A stretch of 64,000 bases of DNA from Methanoculleus chikugoensis (GCF_900095385.1 NZ_FMID01000024.1:1-64000), one strand, 5' to 3'; positions 45,700-54,648 are shown, counted from the stretch's first letter. Numbers and translations: made by a program. Notes: generated by a model from the letters alone, not told the origin.

Positions 45700-46152
45700 A
45701 TGGAAAAGAACCAGAAGATCATCCTGGCGACGGCTGCCCTCATCACGCTGGGACTGCTCTTCATCGAGCCCTTCTTCGCCCTCATCGCACTCGTCTTCGT
45801 GCTTGTTCTCCTGATGAGCTTCCATATCATGGAAGATACGATGAGTTATCCGCTCGTCACCGCGGAGCTCTCGGAGGATGCGCGGGAGATCATCGTCATC
45901 AATACCGGGACCGCGAGGGCGCAGAAGATCCACGTTGCTCTCGTCCCGCTCGACATCGAGTTCGAGGTCGCCTCGCTCGACCCGGACGAGGAGTCCGGGT
46001 TCAGCCTGCCGTCGATGGTCCTGGAGGCAAAAGCGGTCGTCACCTACGAAAACGCCGAGGGGCAGCGGTTCCAGCGCTCATATTCCCTCACGGCGCTCGG
46101 GGCCGGGCGCGATCCCACCGAGCCGCTCTTTCCCATCTTTGGGCGCAGGTGA
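45700..46152 (+). CDS. Membrane-anchored hypothetical protein
   Basis: A 150-residue protein with two N-terminal helices (about residues 5-24 and 26-46) and a soluble C-terminal beta domain: EDAREIIVINTGTARAQKIH, then HVALVPLDIEFEVASLDPDE. The pattern of a short beta-sandwich with alternating polar strands resembles CARDB/BACON-like domains but is not a safe match. It is short enough to be a receptor or an assembly factor. It stands alone downstream of a TATA-like box. Confidence 0.7.
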   Translation: MEKNQKIILATAALITLGLLFIEPFFALIALVFVLVLLMSFHIMEDTMSYPLVTAELSEDAREIIVINTGTARAQKIHVALVPLDIEFEVASLDPDEESGFSLPSMVLEAKAVVTYENAEGQRFQRSYSLTALGAGRDPTEPLFPIFGRR

Positions 46153-46189
46153 AAGGGTCAGGTGGTGCATAATAGAACGAGCAGGACTC

Positions 46190-46560
46190 GATCAAAAGCC
46201 CAGTGCAGCGAATCGTGGGGCTGCGCACCTCGAAGCCTCACGGCTTCTCGTGCTCCGCTCCTCCGGAGCATCGCATTTTGCACCTCCTGTGCTCAAACTC
46301 CATTCCCGAAACCCTTCTGGTTTCTCCAGCTCCGATTTTGACGAACCGTCGCATCCTGAAGGAACGTCGTTCTTCTGTGCTCGATCTCCTGCCCCCGCAC
46401 CTTGGGGCGGAGGAGGAGCGCGAAGCGCGGGTGGGGTGGGGGTTACACGAACTCATTAATAAGCGGAGACAGGGGAGGGGGGCAAGCCCCCCGCCCCGTC
46501 AGCCCCTCCCCCTGGGGGCGATATTCAGTGGAAATCCGTGCATGGTGAGTCCCACCCATT
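46190..46560 (-). repeat. Dispersed GC-rich repeat, copy D (inverted), with mini-hairpin module
   Basis: The gap 46153-46695 holds an inverted copy. Read on the minus strand it gives CCCCACCCGCGCTTCGCGCT, the CGCC/GGTG stem and GGGGGCAGG. On the plus strand the G-run/C-run hairpin is at 46470-46512 (GGGGAGGGGGGCAAG... CCCCTCCCCC). The mini-hairpin GCAC-CTCCT-GTGC is at 46280-46292, with TCAAACTCCATTCC next to it. No gene is seen. Confidence 0.75.
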
Positions 46561-46695
46561 GCTCTTCGGGACACCCGAGGCTCGGAAGCTGCTGGCCTCC
46601 CCTCACCACACGCATGCAGCGATCAAAACCCCCAGGGCGGCCCGCTAAACCCGGCCCTCCCTCGATATCCGGGGGCGCTTTCGAAAAAAATGTTT

Positions 46696-47220
46696 TCAGG
46701 AGCCGATATACTCGAGCGTCCGCGCGAGCGCGGCCGTCAGCTCCTCGTCCATCTCTGCGTACTCGTAGAGCGCCCGGTAGAGCATGAAGACGAGTTCGTA
46801 GCCGTAGATGTCGAACGCCTCCTCCGGCGCGAGTGCGGCGAGGTAGGAATCCGTCCGGATATCGGTGTTGGTGTACATCAGTTCGTGGAAGGCCCCGTCC
46901 TCGTCGAGGACGCAGATCTGCGCATCGACGGGTTTTGTCGGGTCGTCGGGGCGGTAGGGGAGCGGGTCGCCTTTCCCGAGAACGATCATCTTCTTCTCGT
47001 AGAACACCTGGTCGTAGAGTTCCCCTGACGCCTCCCTCTTTGCGCGCCGGAGCATCTCGAGCCCGATCTGCTTCACGACCGGCGCCGTATCGGCAGCCAT
47101 CCGCGCAAGGAGGGTTCCCATGTTGCCCCGGAGTTCCGAGGCCGATTCTTCCTTCTTCGCCTGCAGGTCCTCAAGGGTTTCGAGGAGGCGGGCGTATCCC
47201 TCTTCGATGATCGGATCCAT
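46696..47220 (-). CDS. Hypothetical protein, 174 residues
   Basis: Family not recognised. The N-terminal 70 residues are helical and Glu/Lys-rich (GYARLLETLEDLQAKKEESA), likely a coiled coil. The middle is a beta segment (MIVLGKGDPLPYRPDDPTKP, VDAQICVLDEDGAFHELMYT). The C-terminus is helical and acidic (YALYEYAEMDEEL-like). There is no export signal. Good codon use and a clean ATG at 47220 suggest a real gene. It is downstream of and in the same direction as the Zn/Mn transporter genes, 50 bases after znuB. Confidence 0.6.
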   Translation of the reverse strand: MDPIIEEGYARLLETLEDLQAKKEESASELRGNMGTLLARMAADTAPVVKQIGLEMLRRAKREASGELYDQVFYEKKMIVLGKGDPLPYRPDDPTKPVDAQICVLDEDGAFHELMYTNTDIRTDSYLAALAPEEAFDIYGYELVFMLYRALYEYAEMDEELTAALARTLEYIGS

Positions 47221-47270
47221 TGCTCACTCACCTCTCGCGTACGCCGGCATAAGCGCACCGGTTTGTCCCG

Positions 47271-48080
47271 CTAGTCGCCCTGCCGGAGGCGCTCTATCCC
47301 GAGGGCGCCCGCATACGCGAGCGTGCTCACGAGGATGATCGTCGCGCCCGAGGGGACGTCGAGGAGGTAGGAGAGCCCTATCCCCGTCAGGGTGAAGACG
47401 ATGCCGAGGACGACGGCGAGTATCATCATGCTCCGGATCCGGGTGGTGTAGAGGCGGCTGATCGCCGCCGGGAGCGTCAGGAGCGCGATCACCAGGATGA
47501 TCCCCACCACCCGGATCAGCATCACCACCGTGAGCGCAATCAGCACGAGGAGGAGGAGCGAGAGCCGCTCGACCGGGAGGTTCATGACCTTCGCGTAGTC
47601 CGGGTCGAACGTGACCGCCTGGAGTTCCCGGTAGAGGAGGGCCACGACGGCGACGATGATGGCGACGAGCACCCCCATCAGGAGGATGTCTCCCCTTGGG
47701 ACGAGGAGGATGTTCCCGAAGAGGTAGGAGAAGAGGTCGGGGGCGAATCCCGGTGTTAAGTAGACGAAGAGGATCCCGATGGCCATCCCCGCCGCCCAGA
47801 CCGCACCGATGATGGTGTCCATCTGCTGCCGGGCTCGGAGCTGGAGCGCACCCATCCCGAGCGCCGTCGCCACGGTGAATCCGGTTGCCCCGAGGAGCGG
47901 GTCTATCCCGAAGAAGTAGCCGAGGCCGATCCCGCCGAAGGCCGCGTGGGATATACCGCCGCTGACCGAGACCATCCGCCGCACCACGACGTAGGTGCCG
48001 ATGATGCCGCAGGCCACGCTCGCGAGCACCCCGGCGATGAGGGCGTTCCTGAAGAACTCGAACCCGAGAATCTCGAACAC
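47271..48080 (-). CDS. znuB: Zn/Mn ABC transporter permease
   Basis: A 269-residue membrane permease of the ABC-3 (ZnuB/MntB) family with about eight helices. It contains VVRRMVSVSGGISHAAFGGI, the EAA-like block typical of this family, and DPDYAKVMNLPVERLSLLLL. It starts with GTG at 48080, 8 bases after a GGAGG ribosome binding site; a TTG at 48086 overlapping the upstream stop is possible. It works with the ATPase and the binding lipoprotein encoded upstream. Confidence 0.93.
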   Translation of the reverse strand: MFEILGFEFFRNALIAGVLASVACGIIGTYVVVRRMVSVSGGISHAAFGGIGLGYFFGIDPLLGATGFTVATALGMGALQLRARQQMDTIIGAVWAAGMAIGILFVYLTPGFAPDLFSYLFGNILLVPRGDILLMGVLVAIIVAVVALLYRELQAVTFDPDYAKVMNLPVERLSLLLLVLIALTVVMLIRVVGIILVIALLTLPAAISRLYTTRIRSMMILAVVLGIVFTLTGIGLSYLLDVPSGATIILVSTLAYAGALGIERLRQGD

Positions 48081-48082
48081 GC

Positions 48083-48850
48083 TCAATCCTCCTCCCGGTG
48101 CTCTGAAAAGACCCGGTGCGGAACCCCGTGGGCGATGAGATCGACCGGACAGTGGTATGCGGCTTCGAGCATATCCGGCGTGATCTCGTTCGTGTCGTGC
48201 GTATAGAGGCGCCTGTTCAGGCAGGCGACCCGGGTCACGTGCTCCGGGATCACCCCGATGTCGTGGGTCACGAGGACGATCGCCATCCGTTCGCGGAGCG
48301 CGTCAAGGATGCTGTAGAACTGCGCCGCCGTCGGCGCGTCCACGTAGACCGTCGGTTCATCGAGGAGCAGCACCTTCGGGTCGCCGACGAGCGCCCGGGC
48401 GATGATCGCCCGCTGCTGCTCTCCGCCGGAGAGGTTCCGGATCTGCCGGTCGGCGAGACCGGCGATGCCCATCGTCTCGAGCGCCTCCTCAGTCCGGGCA
48501 TGGTCATCGGCCCCGTAACGCCGCGGGATTCGGGTGATGTGACCGAGGCGACCGGAGAGAACCATCTCCCGCACGGTGATGGGATACTCGAAGTCGAACG
48601 TCCGGAACTGTGGGACGTAGCCGAGATCCCTCCTCGCCGCCGCCCCCGTCCCGCCGAGGATCCTGACCGTGCCGCTGGAGGGTTGGAGGAGGCCGAGGAT
48701 CACCTTGAGAAGCGTCGTCTTCCCGCCGCCGTTCGGCCCGATGATCGCGTAGAAGTCGTCCGGGTAGACGGCGAGGCTCACGTCTTCGAGGACGGTATGA
48801 CCGCGCAGCCTGACCCGGACGTCCTCGACCTCGATCACGGGTGCGGTCAT
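48083..48850 (-). CDS. znuC: Zn/Mn ABC transporter ATP-binding protein
   Basis: A 255-residue ATPase. Walker A is AIIGPNGGGKTTLLKVILGL, the signature is NLSGGEQQRAIIARALVGDP, and Walker B is KVLLLDEPTVYVDAPT. The C-terminal tail carries HDTNEITPDMLEAAYHCPVD, as in this subfamily. The ATG at 48850 overlaps the end of the lipoprotein gene by 4 bases, and the stop overlaps the permease start. All three transport genes are therefore coupled. Confidence 0.94.
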   Translation of the reverse strand: MTAPVIEVEDVRVRLRGHTVLEDVSLAVYPDDFYAIIGPNGGGKTTLLKVILGLLQPSSGTVRILGGTGAAARRDLGYVPQFRTFDFEYPITVREMVLSGRLGHITRIPRRYGADDHARTEEALETMGIAGLADRQIRNLSGGEQQRAIIARALVGDPKVLLLDEPTVYVDAPTAAQFYSILDALRERMAIVLVTHDIGVIPEHVTRVACLNRRLYTHDTNEITPDMLEAAYHCPVDLIAHGVPHRVFSEHREED

Positions 48851-49749
48851 GGCCTGCCGCTCTCCGCAAACGTCGAGGCCACGTGCCGCATGTTCGCGAG
48901 GTAGTCCTTCGCGAGCGGGCTCACCGTCACCACGGTGCCCCCGATCGCGTCCGCGATCACCTCGGCGCTCCGGGTGGAGTGCTCGGGCGACGCGAATATC
49001 ACCCGAATCTTCTCCTCCTTTGCCTGCTTGATGAGGTGCTCTATCCTCTGCGGCGAGGGTTCCTTTCCCTCGTTCTCGATCGGCACCTCGACAAAGCCGT
49101 AGTCCCGGGCGAGGTAGGCCCACGATGAGTGGTAGACCATGACCTTTTTCACCCCCGATGCGGCGAGCGCACCGGCGATCTCCGCGTCGAGGGCGTCGAG
49201 TTCCCCGAGATAGGCATCGGCGTTCCGGCGGTAGTCTTCAGCGTTTGCCGGGTCGACCGCAATGAGCCCGTCGCGGATGTTTTCGACCATGATCTTCGCG
49301 TTCTTCGGGGATGTCCAGATGTGGGGGTCGGCCCCCGCGTGTTCGCCGTCACCGGCCGCGATCAGGTCGACGCCGCGCGAACAGTCGACGACCCGCATCC
49401 CGGGGTTCAGGGCGGCGATCTTCTCCCGCCAGGCGAGTTCGAACTCGATCCCCGAACCGACCACGGCATACATATCCGCCCCCGCGACGTCGGCGAGAAC
49501 ACCCGGCGGGGGTTCGTAGGTGTGCGGGTCGGCTCCCGGCGGCACCAGCAGGATCACCCGGACGTGATCGCCGCCCACCCGCTCTACAAACTCCTGTTCG
49601 GGCGGTATGGTTACCGCGACGGCGACTTCCCCGGTGTCCTGCCGGTCGGTGCCGGTGCACCCCGCCGTGGCTGCTGCCAGCAGAATGACCGTGATTACGG
49701 CTGCGGCGAGAGATAAACGGCCGATATTGTTGTTATTCTGCGACCTCAT
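48847..49749 (-). CDS. znuA: Zn/Mn ABC transporter substrate-binding lipoprotein
   Basis: A 300-residue cluster A-I metal-binding protein. The lipobox is in LLAAATAGCTG. Metal-ligand histidines are in PPGADPHTYEPPPG, GADPHIWTSP and KVMVYHSSWAYLARDYGF. There is only a short His-poor loop, so a His-rich Zn-specific loop is absent and Mn or Zn cannot be decided. It is the first gene of the transporter run and lies 66 bases after the regulator gene on the same strand. Confidence 0.94.
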   Translation of the reverse strand: MRSQNNNNIGRLSLAAAVITVILLAAATAGCTGTDRQDTGEVAVAVTIPPEQEFVERVGGDHVRVILLVPPGADPHTYEPPPGVLADVAGADMYAVVGSGIEFELAWREKIAALNPGMRVVDCSRGVDLIAAGDGEHAGADPHIWTSPKNAKIMVENIRDGLIAVDPANAEDYRRNADAYLGELDALDAEIAGALAASGVKKVMVYHSSWAYLARDYGFVEVPIENEGKEPSPQRIEHLIKQAKEEKIRVIFASPEHSTRSAEVIADAIGGTVVTVSPLAKDYLANMRHVASTFAESGRP

Positions 49750-49815
49750 CGATCTCCACTCCTGGTTTGGTGTCTGTCTAAATTTTCCCGTACAAAAGAC
49801 AAAGGCGTTTCGCCG

Positions 49816-50259
49816 TCACCCGCGGTACCCGCCAAAAGACCCGCAGCATCGGTGATCGTGCTCGATCTCCCCGCAGACGCTCATCATCGGGTGCCCGAGC
49901 GACGTGCACATCCTGTCGGTGAGGTCTTTCGAGAAACACTGCTCGATCTTCTTTGCCTCCCTGCAGGCTTCTTCGGGCTCGAGCCCGTGGCGGCTGAGCA
50001 CCAGGGCGACGATCCGGTGGCGGCGAACCAGGAACCGGGCGTATTCGGTGCCGCGAGAGGTGACCCTCACCCCGTGGTAGGGCGTATGCTCGATATATCC
50101 CGCTTTTGCAATCTCCGTGAGCGCTTTCGTCACCGTCGAGGGCGCGACGGAGAAGTGGGCGGCGATCTCGGTCGTCTTTACGACGTCGTCCTGCATGTGA
50201 ATGTATTTGAGGTATTCCGCCTTCTTCGAGGAGAGTTCTTGCCCGGTGATCCCCTGCAT
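49816..50259 (-). CDS. mntR: DtxR/MntR-family metal-dependent regulator
   Basis: A 147-residue metal-sensing repressor, predicted to control the transporter directly downstream. The winged helix is TTEIAAHFSVAPSTVTKALT, followed by GYIEHTPYHGVRVTSRGTEY. The metal/dimer domain contains RRHRIVALVLSRHGLEPEEA and CREAKKIEQCFSKDL. The tail is unusually Cys- and His-rich (VCGEIEHDHRCCGSFGGYRG), probably extra metal ligands. The metal (Mn, Fe or Zn) is inferred only from the neighbours. Confidence 0.9.
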   Translation of the reverse strand: MQGITGQELSSKKAEYLKYIHMQDDVVKTTEIAAHFSVAPSTVTKALTEIAKAGYIEHTPYHGVRVTSRGTEYARFLVRRHRIVALVLSRHGLEPEEACREAKKIEQCFSKDLTDRMCTSLGHPMMSVCGEIEHDHRCCGSFGGYRG

Positions 50260-50302
50260 GGAGAGGAGATATGCCCTGTCGGGAGAAAAAGTTTCGCCGC
50301 GG

Positions 50303-51658
50303 CTAAACTTTCTCGTCGTCGGACGGGATCAGTTCGGCGGTGACGTAGTGCCGGCGGTTTTTGGTTATCACCGCCTTCCCGGTGAACCCGAACGGCAGAT
50401 CCTCTTCTACGACGACGTTGAGGTAGCAGGGATTCCGGCAGACGGTCGATCCCGGCGCGTTCTTCTCGGTCGCGACGATCGGCGTCTCCCGCCCGATCCA
50501 GCGCTCGTTGTAGGAGTCGTAGATCCGGTTTGCTTCGGCAAGCAGTATGCGGGAGCGGTCTTTGCGTATCCGCTCGGGGAGGTCTTTCAAGGCCGCCGCA
50601 GGCGTTCCGGGCCGCCGGGAGTAGCGGGTGATGTTCACCTTCACGAACGCCGCCCTCCGGAGGAGTTCGAGCGTCTGTGAAAACTCCTCGTCCGTCTCCC
50701 CGGGAAACCCGGTGATGAAGTCGGAGGAGATCATCATATCCGGGTAGCGTTCCCGGAACGTGTCGACGATCCGGACGACGTCGGCCGCAGCGTAGCCGCG
50801 CCGCATCCGTTCAAGGACGGTATCGGAGCCCGACTGGACGGGGAGGTGGAGGAACCGGAAGACTTTGTCGCTCTCGTAAGCCCTGACGAGCGGTTCAAGG
50901 ATTCCGAGCACCGTAGCCGGGTTCATCATCCCCGGCCTGACGGCGAACCTCCCGGGGATCTCCGCTATCTCCCGCAGCAGATCGGGGAGCGACTCACCCC
51001 GATCAAGCCCCCATGCGGCCACGTCCTGCCCGGTCAGCTGGATCTCGTAGGCACCCGACGCGACGAGAGCCCGGACGGCGTCGAGTATCTCCTCTGCAGG
51101 CGCACTCGCGAGCCGTCCCCGGGCGAACCGGGTGATGCAGTAACTGCACCGGCCGACGCACCCGCTCGCCACCTGCACCACGCCGGTCGCCCCCGGTCCC
51201 CGGGTGCCGACGCCGGCGGATCGCTTGCGGATCTCGTCGGGGTAGATGACGTGCGGCGTGCAGACCGAACGGATCTTATCCATCTGGACGACCGGCATGC
51301 ACCCGGTCACGTAGAGGTCGCGGTCGGCGAATAGGGCGAGGCGCCGGAGCATCTTACGTTCGGTCGCACCGATCACCGTGCAGGTGTTGACGATGACGGC
51401 ATCCGCCTCCTCCGGCCGTTCGGTCAGCGTGCAGCCGAAACCTTCCAGTATCGCCGCGAGCCTCTGTGTGTCGGCATGGTTGTAGGTGCACCCGTAGGTC
51501 TCGATGTAGACCCGTCTTTCCCGCAGTTCCTCAAACGTGATGGCGATCGACTCTCCCTGCGCGCGGTCGGCGGCCGGCCCGGCTCCCGGCGGTCCGGTTG
51601 CCTCTATCGGTCGGAGGATAGTTTGCTCCTCTTTCGACCGGTTTCGGCCTGAGCACAA
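50303..51658 (-). CDS. MiaB-like radical SAM tRNA methylthiotransferase (archaeal e-MtaB type)
   Basis: Expected to add the methylthio group to t6A37 of tRNA. The 451-residue frame has the UPF0004 domain with YIETYGCTYNHADTQRLA, NTCTVIGATERKML and YVTGCMP. The radical SAM CxxxCxxC is SGCVGRCSYCITRFARG, and a C-terminal TRAM domain ends the protein. No ATG lies before the first motif; the only start in frame is the TTG at 51658, and about 40 residues precede the conserved part, so the true start is uncertain. It is divergent from nadX. Confidence 0.9.
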   Translation of the reverse strand: MCSGRNRSKEEQTILRPIEATGPPGAGPAADRAQGESIAITFEELRERRVYIETYGCTYNHADTQRLAAILEGFGCTLTERPEEADAVIVNTCTVIGATERKMLRRLALFADRDLYVTGCMPVVQMDKIRSVCTPHVIYPDEIRKRSAGVGTRGPGATGVVQVASGCVGRCSYCITRFARGRLASAPAEEILDAVRALVASGAYEIQLTGQDVAAWGLDRGESLPDLLREIAEIPGRFAVRPGMMNPATVLGILEPLVRAYESDKVFRFLHLPVQSGSDTVLERMRRGYAAADVVRIVDTFRERYPDMMISSDFITGFPGETDEEFSQTLELLRRAAFVKVNITRYSRRPGTPAAALKDLPERIRKDRSRILLAEANRIYDSYNERWIGRETPIVATEKNAPGSTVCRNPCYLNVVVEEDLPFGFTGKAVITKNRRHYVTAELIPSDDEKV

Positions 51659-51665
51659 TACTTAA
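51657..51665 (+). promoter_or_regulatory. TATA-like box in the nadX/methylthiotransferase divergent gap
   Basis: AATACTTAACC lies about 30 bases before the nadX ATG in the short space between the divergent genes. Confidence 0.35.
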
Positions 51666-51692
51666 CCGCTGACATTACAACTTCTTTATTCG

Positions 51693-52451
51693 ATGATTAA
51701 AATAGGGTTGCTGGGATGCGGCAACGTCGGGCATATCATCGCCACACACGCCGAGAGCATCCAGGTCGCCGCCGTCTTCGATATCATCCCCGGACGAGCG
51801 GAGAAATTGGCGGCGCTCTGCCATGCGCGGCCATATACGGACTTCGACGCCTTCATGCGGGAAGACTTCTCGATCGTCGTGGAGGCCGCCTCGGTCGACG
51901 CCGTCAGGATATACGGCGAAGCGGTCCTCCGGTCGGGGCGGGATATCATCGTCCTCTCCGGGGGAGCTCTTGCGGACGACGAGTTCCGCGAGCACCTCGT
52001 CGAGGTCGCACGGGAGGTGGGAAAGAAGATCCGCATTCCGAGCGGCGCCATCATCGGACTCGACAACCTCAAGATCGGGCAGGTCTCGCCGCCGAGCCGC
52101 CTCCTCCTGCGGACGACGAAACCTCCAGCCTCGCTCGGGATAACCGCCGAAGCCCGGACAGAGATATTTAAGGGGCTGGCGCACGACTGTATAAAGCAAT
52201 ACCCTAAAAATATCAACGTCGCGGTAGCGTTGGGACTCGCCGCGGGCAGGGATGCCGACGTGGAACTCTGGGTCGACCCTGCGGCGGAGAGGAACATCCA
52301 CGAGATATTCGTCGAGGGGGACTTCGGGGAGATCTACGTCCGGGTCAGGAACGTCCCGAGCCCCGATAACCCTGCAACGAGCTATATGGCGGCCCTCTCC
52401 ATCCTGACGCTCTTAAAGAACCTCGAGAACCCTCTGGTGGTGGGTACGTAA
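51693..52451 (+). CDS. nadX: L-aspartate dehydrogenase
   Basis: Makes iminoaspartate from aspartate, the first step of NAD synthesis, replacing aspartate oxidase. The 252-residue protein begins with the Rossmann motif IKIGLLGCGNVGHIIATHAE. It then has VVEAASVDAVRIYGEAVLRS, the family block IPSGAIIGLDNLKIG, and NINVAVALGLAAGRDADVEL. It is the first gene of a compact NAD operon with nadA 2 bases downstream. The choice of dehydrogenase over oxidase fits an anaerobe. Confidence 0.95.
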   Translation: MIKIGLLGCGNVGHIIATHAESIQVAAVFDIIPGRAEKLAALCHARPYTDFDAFMREDFSIVVEAASVDAVRIYGEAVLRSGRDIIVLSGGALADDEFREHLVEVAREVGKKIRIPSGAIIGLDNLKIGQVSPPSRLLLRTTKPPASLGITAEARTEIFKGLAHDCIKQYPKNINVAVALGLAAGRDADVELWVDPAAERNIHEIFVEGDFGEIYVRVRNVPSPDNPATSYMAALSILTLLKNLENPLVVGT

Positions 52452-52453
52452 CA

Positions 52454-53350
52454 ATGGAAAAGGAGATTCGTGCGCTCAAGGCCGAGAAGAACGCAGTAAT
52501 CATGGCGCATAACTACCAGCCTCCTGAGATCCAGGGGCTCGCCGACGTGGTGGGCGACAGCCTCGAGCTCGCGGTGAAGGCGAAGGAGACCGCGGCGGAC
52601 CTGATCGTCGTCTGTGGTGTCCGGTTTATGGCCGAGACGGCAAAGATCCTCAACCCCGATCGCAAGGTGGTCATCCCCGTAGAGGACGCAGGATGCCCGC
52701 TTGCCGATTTCCTGACCCCGGATATGATCCGGGAGGCACGCCGGCGGCACCCCGATGCGGCCGTTGTGGTCTACGTCAACAGCACGGCGGAGAGCAAGGC
52801 GCTCGCCGACATCACCTGCACCTCGGCAAACGCGGTCCGGGTCGTGGCGTCCCTGCCGAACGACACGATTCTCTTCGGGCCGGACGCAAACCTCGCGGCA
52901 TACGTCCAGCGGGAACTCCCCGAAAAGACAATTATTCCGTTGCCTCCCGGCGGCCACTGCTACGTTCATGCGGGGTTCACCCTTGCCGACGTCGAGGCTG
53001 CCCGGAAGAAAGGCGGCACAATCGTCTGCCACCCCGAATGCCAGCCGGAGGTTCAGGAGCAGGCCGACCGGATAGCCTCCACGGGGGGCATGGTCCGGGA
53101 CGCCGCGGCCGGCGGGAACGAGCCCTGGTGGGTCTTCACCGAGCGGGAGATGGCCTCCCGTCTGCGGGTGCTCTATCCCGGAAGGATCTTTTACGAGAAG
53201 CCCGAGGCCGTCTGCGCGGATATGAAGAAGATCTCCCTTGAAGACCTCCGCCGGGCGCTCGAGTCCGGGGAGCACGAAGTTGTCCTCCCCGGAGAGGTCA
53301 TGGGCCGGGCACGGCGGGCGATCGAGCGGATGATCGCCGTCGGAGCGTGA
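52454..53350 (+). CDS. nadA: Quinolinate synthase
   Basis: Condenses iminoaspartate with dihydroxyacetone phosphate to quinolinate; a 4Fe-4S enzyme. The 298-residue protein has AVIMAHNYQPPEIQGLADVV, VVCGVRFMAETAKIL (first cluster Cys), YVNSTAESKALADITCTSAN (second), and VCHPECQPEVQEQADRIAST (third). It sits between nadX and nadC, with tight spacing on both sides. Confidence 0.97.
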   Translation: MEKEIRALKAEKNAVIMAHNYQPPEIQGLADVVGDSLELAVKAKETAADLIVVCGVRFMAETAKILNPDRKVVIPVEDAGCPLADFLTPDMIREARRRHPDAAVVVYVNSTAESKALADITCTSANAVRVVASLPNDTILFGPDANLAAYVQRELPEKTIIPLPPGGHCYVHAGFTLADVEAARKKGGTIVCHPECQPEVQEQADRIASTGGMVRDAAAGGNEPWWVFTEREMASRLRVLYPGRIFYEKPEAVCADMKKISLEDLRRALESGEHEVVLPGEVMGRARRAIERMIAVGA

Positions 53351-53356
53351 GTACGG

Positions 53357-54211
53357 ATGATCCCGATCGAGGACCTGCTCCGTTTTGTCCGGGAGGATGC
53401 GCCGTGGGGCGACGCCACCTCCGAAGCGGTCGTTCCCGACGTCGCCTGCCGGGCGGTGATCCGGGCGAAGGATGCGGGAATCGTCGCCGGCCTCGAGGAG
53501 GCACGGGTGCTCTTCGAGCATTTCGGGGTCGAGGTGCGTCAGCGTATCCCTGACGGCAGATCGGTTGCTCCCGGAACGGTTCTCCTCGAACTCGAGGGCC
53601 GGGCGAGGGCGATCCTTCTCCTGGAACGGACGGCGCTCAACATCATCGGGCGGATGAGCGGGATTTCGACCCGGACCCGGGAGGCGGTCGAGGCCGTCCG
53701 GGCGGTCTCTCCCGACGTGCGGATTGCCGCGACCCGGAAAACCGCTCCGGGTCTGCGGATGCTCGATAAGAAGGCGGTAGTTCTCGGCGGGGGCGACCCG
53801 CACCGCTACTGCCTCTCGGATATGGTCCTGATCAAGGATAACCACCTCGCGCTGGTGCCGCTCACCGAGGCGATTCGGAAGGCAAAGGAGCGGAGTCGCT
53901 ACCGGGCGGTCGAGGTTGAGGTCGAGACGGCACAGGACGCCGTCGAGGCGGCACTTGCCGGTGCCGATATCGTCCTTCTCGACAACATGGCGCCGGACGC
54001 CGTCCGGGAGGCGGTCGGGGCGCTGGCCGCCCGCGGTCTCCGGGAGCGGGTCACCCTCGAGGTCTCGGGAGGCGTCGCCGGCGACGATCTTGCCGGGTAT
54101 GCCGCGACCGGGATCGACATCATCAGCATGGGTGCCCTCACCCATACGGTCAGGAACTTCGACGTGAGCCTGGATATCCTGAAAGGCGCGGGCACCGTCA
54201 GGCTTCCATAA
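53357..54211 (+). CDS. nadC: Nicotinate-nucleotide pyrophosphorylase (quinolinate phosphoribosyltransferase)
   Basis: Converts quinolinate and PRPP to nicotinate mononucleotide. The 284-residue protein has the N-terminal domain DLLRFVREDAPWGDATSEAV. The barrel contains RTALNIIGRMSGISTRTREA, AATRKTAPGLRMLDKKAVVL, MVLIKDNHLALV and LEVSGGVAGDDL. The nadA stop is 6 bases before its ATG. Together nadX-nadA-nadC make the complete de novo pathway from aspartate to nicotinate mononucleotide. Confidence 0.97.
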   Translation: MIPIEDLLRFVREDAPWGDATSEAVVPDVACRAVIRAKDAGIVAGLEEARVLFEHFGVEVRQRIPDGRSVAPGTVLLELEGRARAILLLERTALNIIGRMSGISTRTREAVEAVRAVSPDVRIAATRKTAPGLRMLDKKAVVLGGGDPHRYCLSDMVLIKDNHLALVPLTEAIRKAKERSRYRAVEVEVETAQDAVEAALAGADIVLLDNMAPDAVREAVGALAARGLRERVTLEVSGGVAGDDLAGYAATGIDIISMGALTHTVRNFDVSLDILKGAGTVRLP

Positions 54212-54222
54212 AAAGAGAGGGT

Positions 54223-54648
54223 TCAGGATGCGGTCCCGGATTCCTCCATCGTGAGTTCGTCCAGAAACGGCATAAGCCCTTTGACGTACGGCACGAGTTT
54301 GCCCTCCTCTGTCCTGAGTTCCCCGTAGGCCGTGACTTCGATGACCAGCGGGAGCTCGTCCAGTCGCCGGGTGAAGAGGGGGTCCTGCTCGGCGGCGAAC
54401 CGGAGGAACGCATTCAGGTTGACGAACGGGCGGTCCAGGTCGGGAACGTCGCGGTATTCCTGCAGGTCTTCCCGGAGCGTGGAGTCTTTAGCCAGGTCTT
54501 CCTCGAAGTAGAGGTAGACGCGGAAGTTGTGGCGGCGACCCATCGCATCGAGGTCTCTGATATCGATCTTCGCTCCGGCAACGATGCCGAGACGTTCCAT
54601 ATCCGGGGGAAACGCTGTACCCTCCGGTGTAACCGTCGGACTCTCCAT
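54223..54648 (-). CDS. Hypothetical protein, 141 residues
   Basis: Family not recognised. The soluble protein has a mixed look: KIDIRDLDAMGRRHNFRVYL, YFEEDLAKDSTLREDLQEYR, FVNLNAFLRFAAEQDPLF and a beta-rich LPLVIEVTAYGELRTEEGKL. No Cys, signal or membrane segment is present. It converges on nadC with an 11-base gap and is divergent from the HEAT-repeat gene. Codon use is normal. Confidence 0.6.
   Translation of the reverse strand: MESPTVTPEGTAFPPDMERLGIVAGAKIDIRDLDAMGRRHNFRVYLYFEEDLAKDSTLREDLQEYRDVPDLDRPFVNLNAFLRFAAEQDPLFTRRLDELPLVIEVTAYGELRTEEGKLVPYVKGLMPFLDELTMEESGTAS

Noticed and set aside
46203-46787. Open frames in the copy D repeat tract
   Set aside because: Pro/Arg/Ser-rich, not supported by a ribosome binding site, and fully explained by GC-rich repeats.
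52382-54145. 587-codon open frame on the minus strand
   Set aside because: Opposite nadA and nadC, whose motifs are complete.
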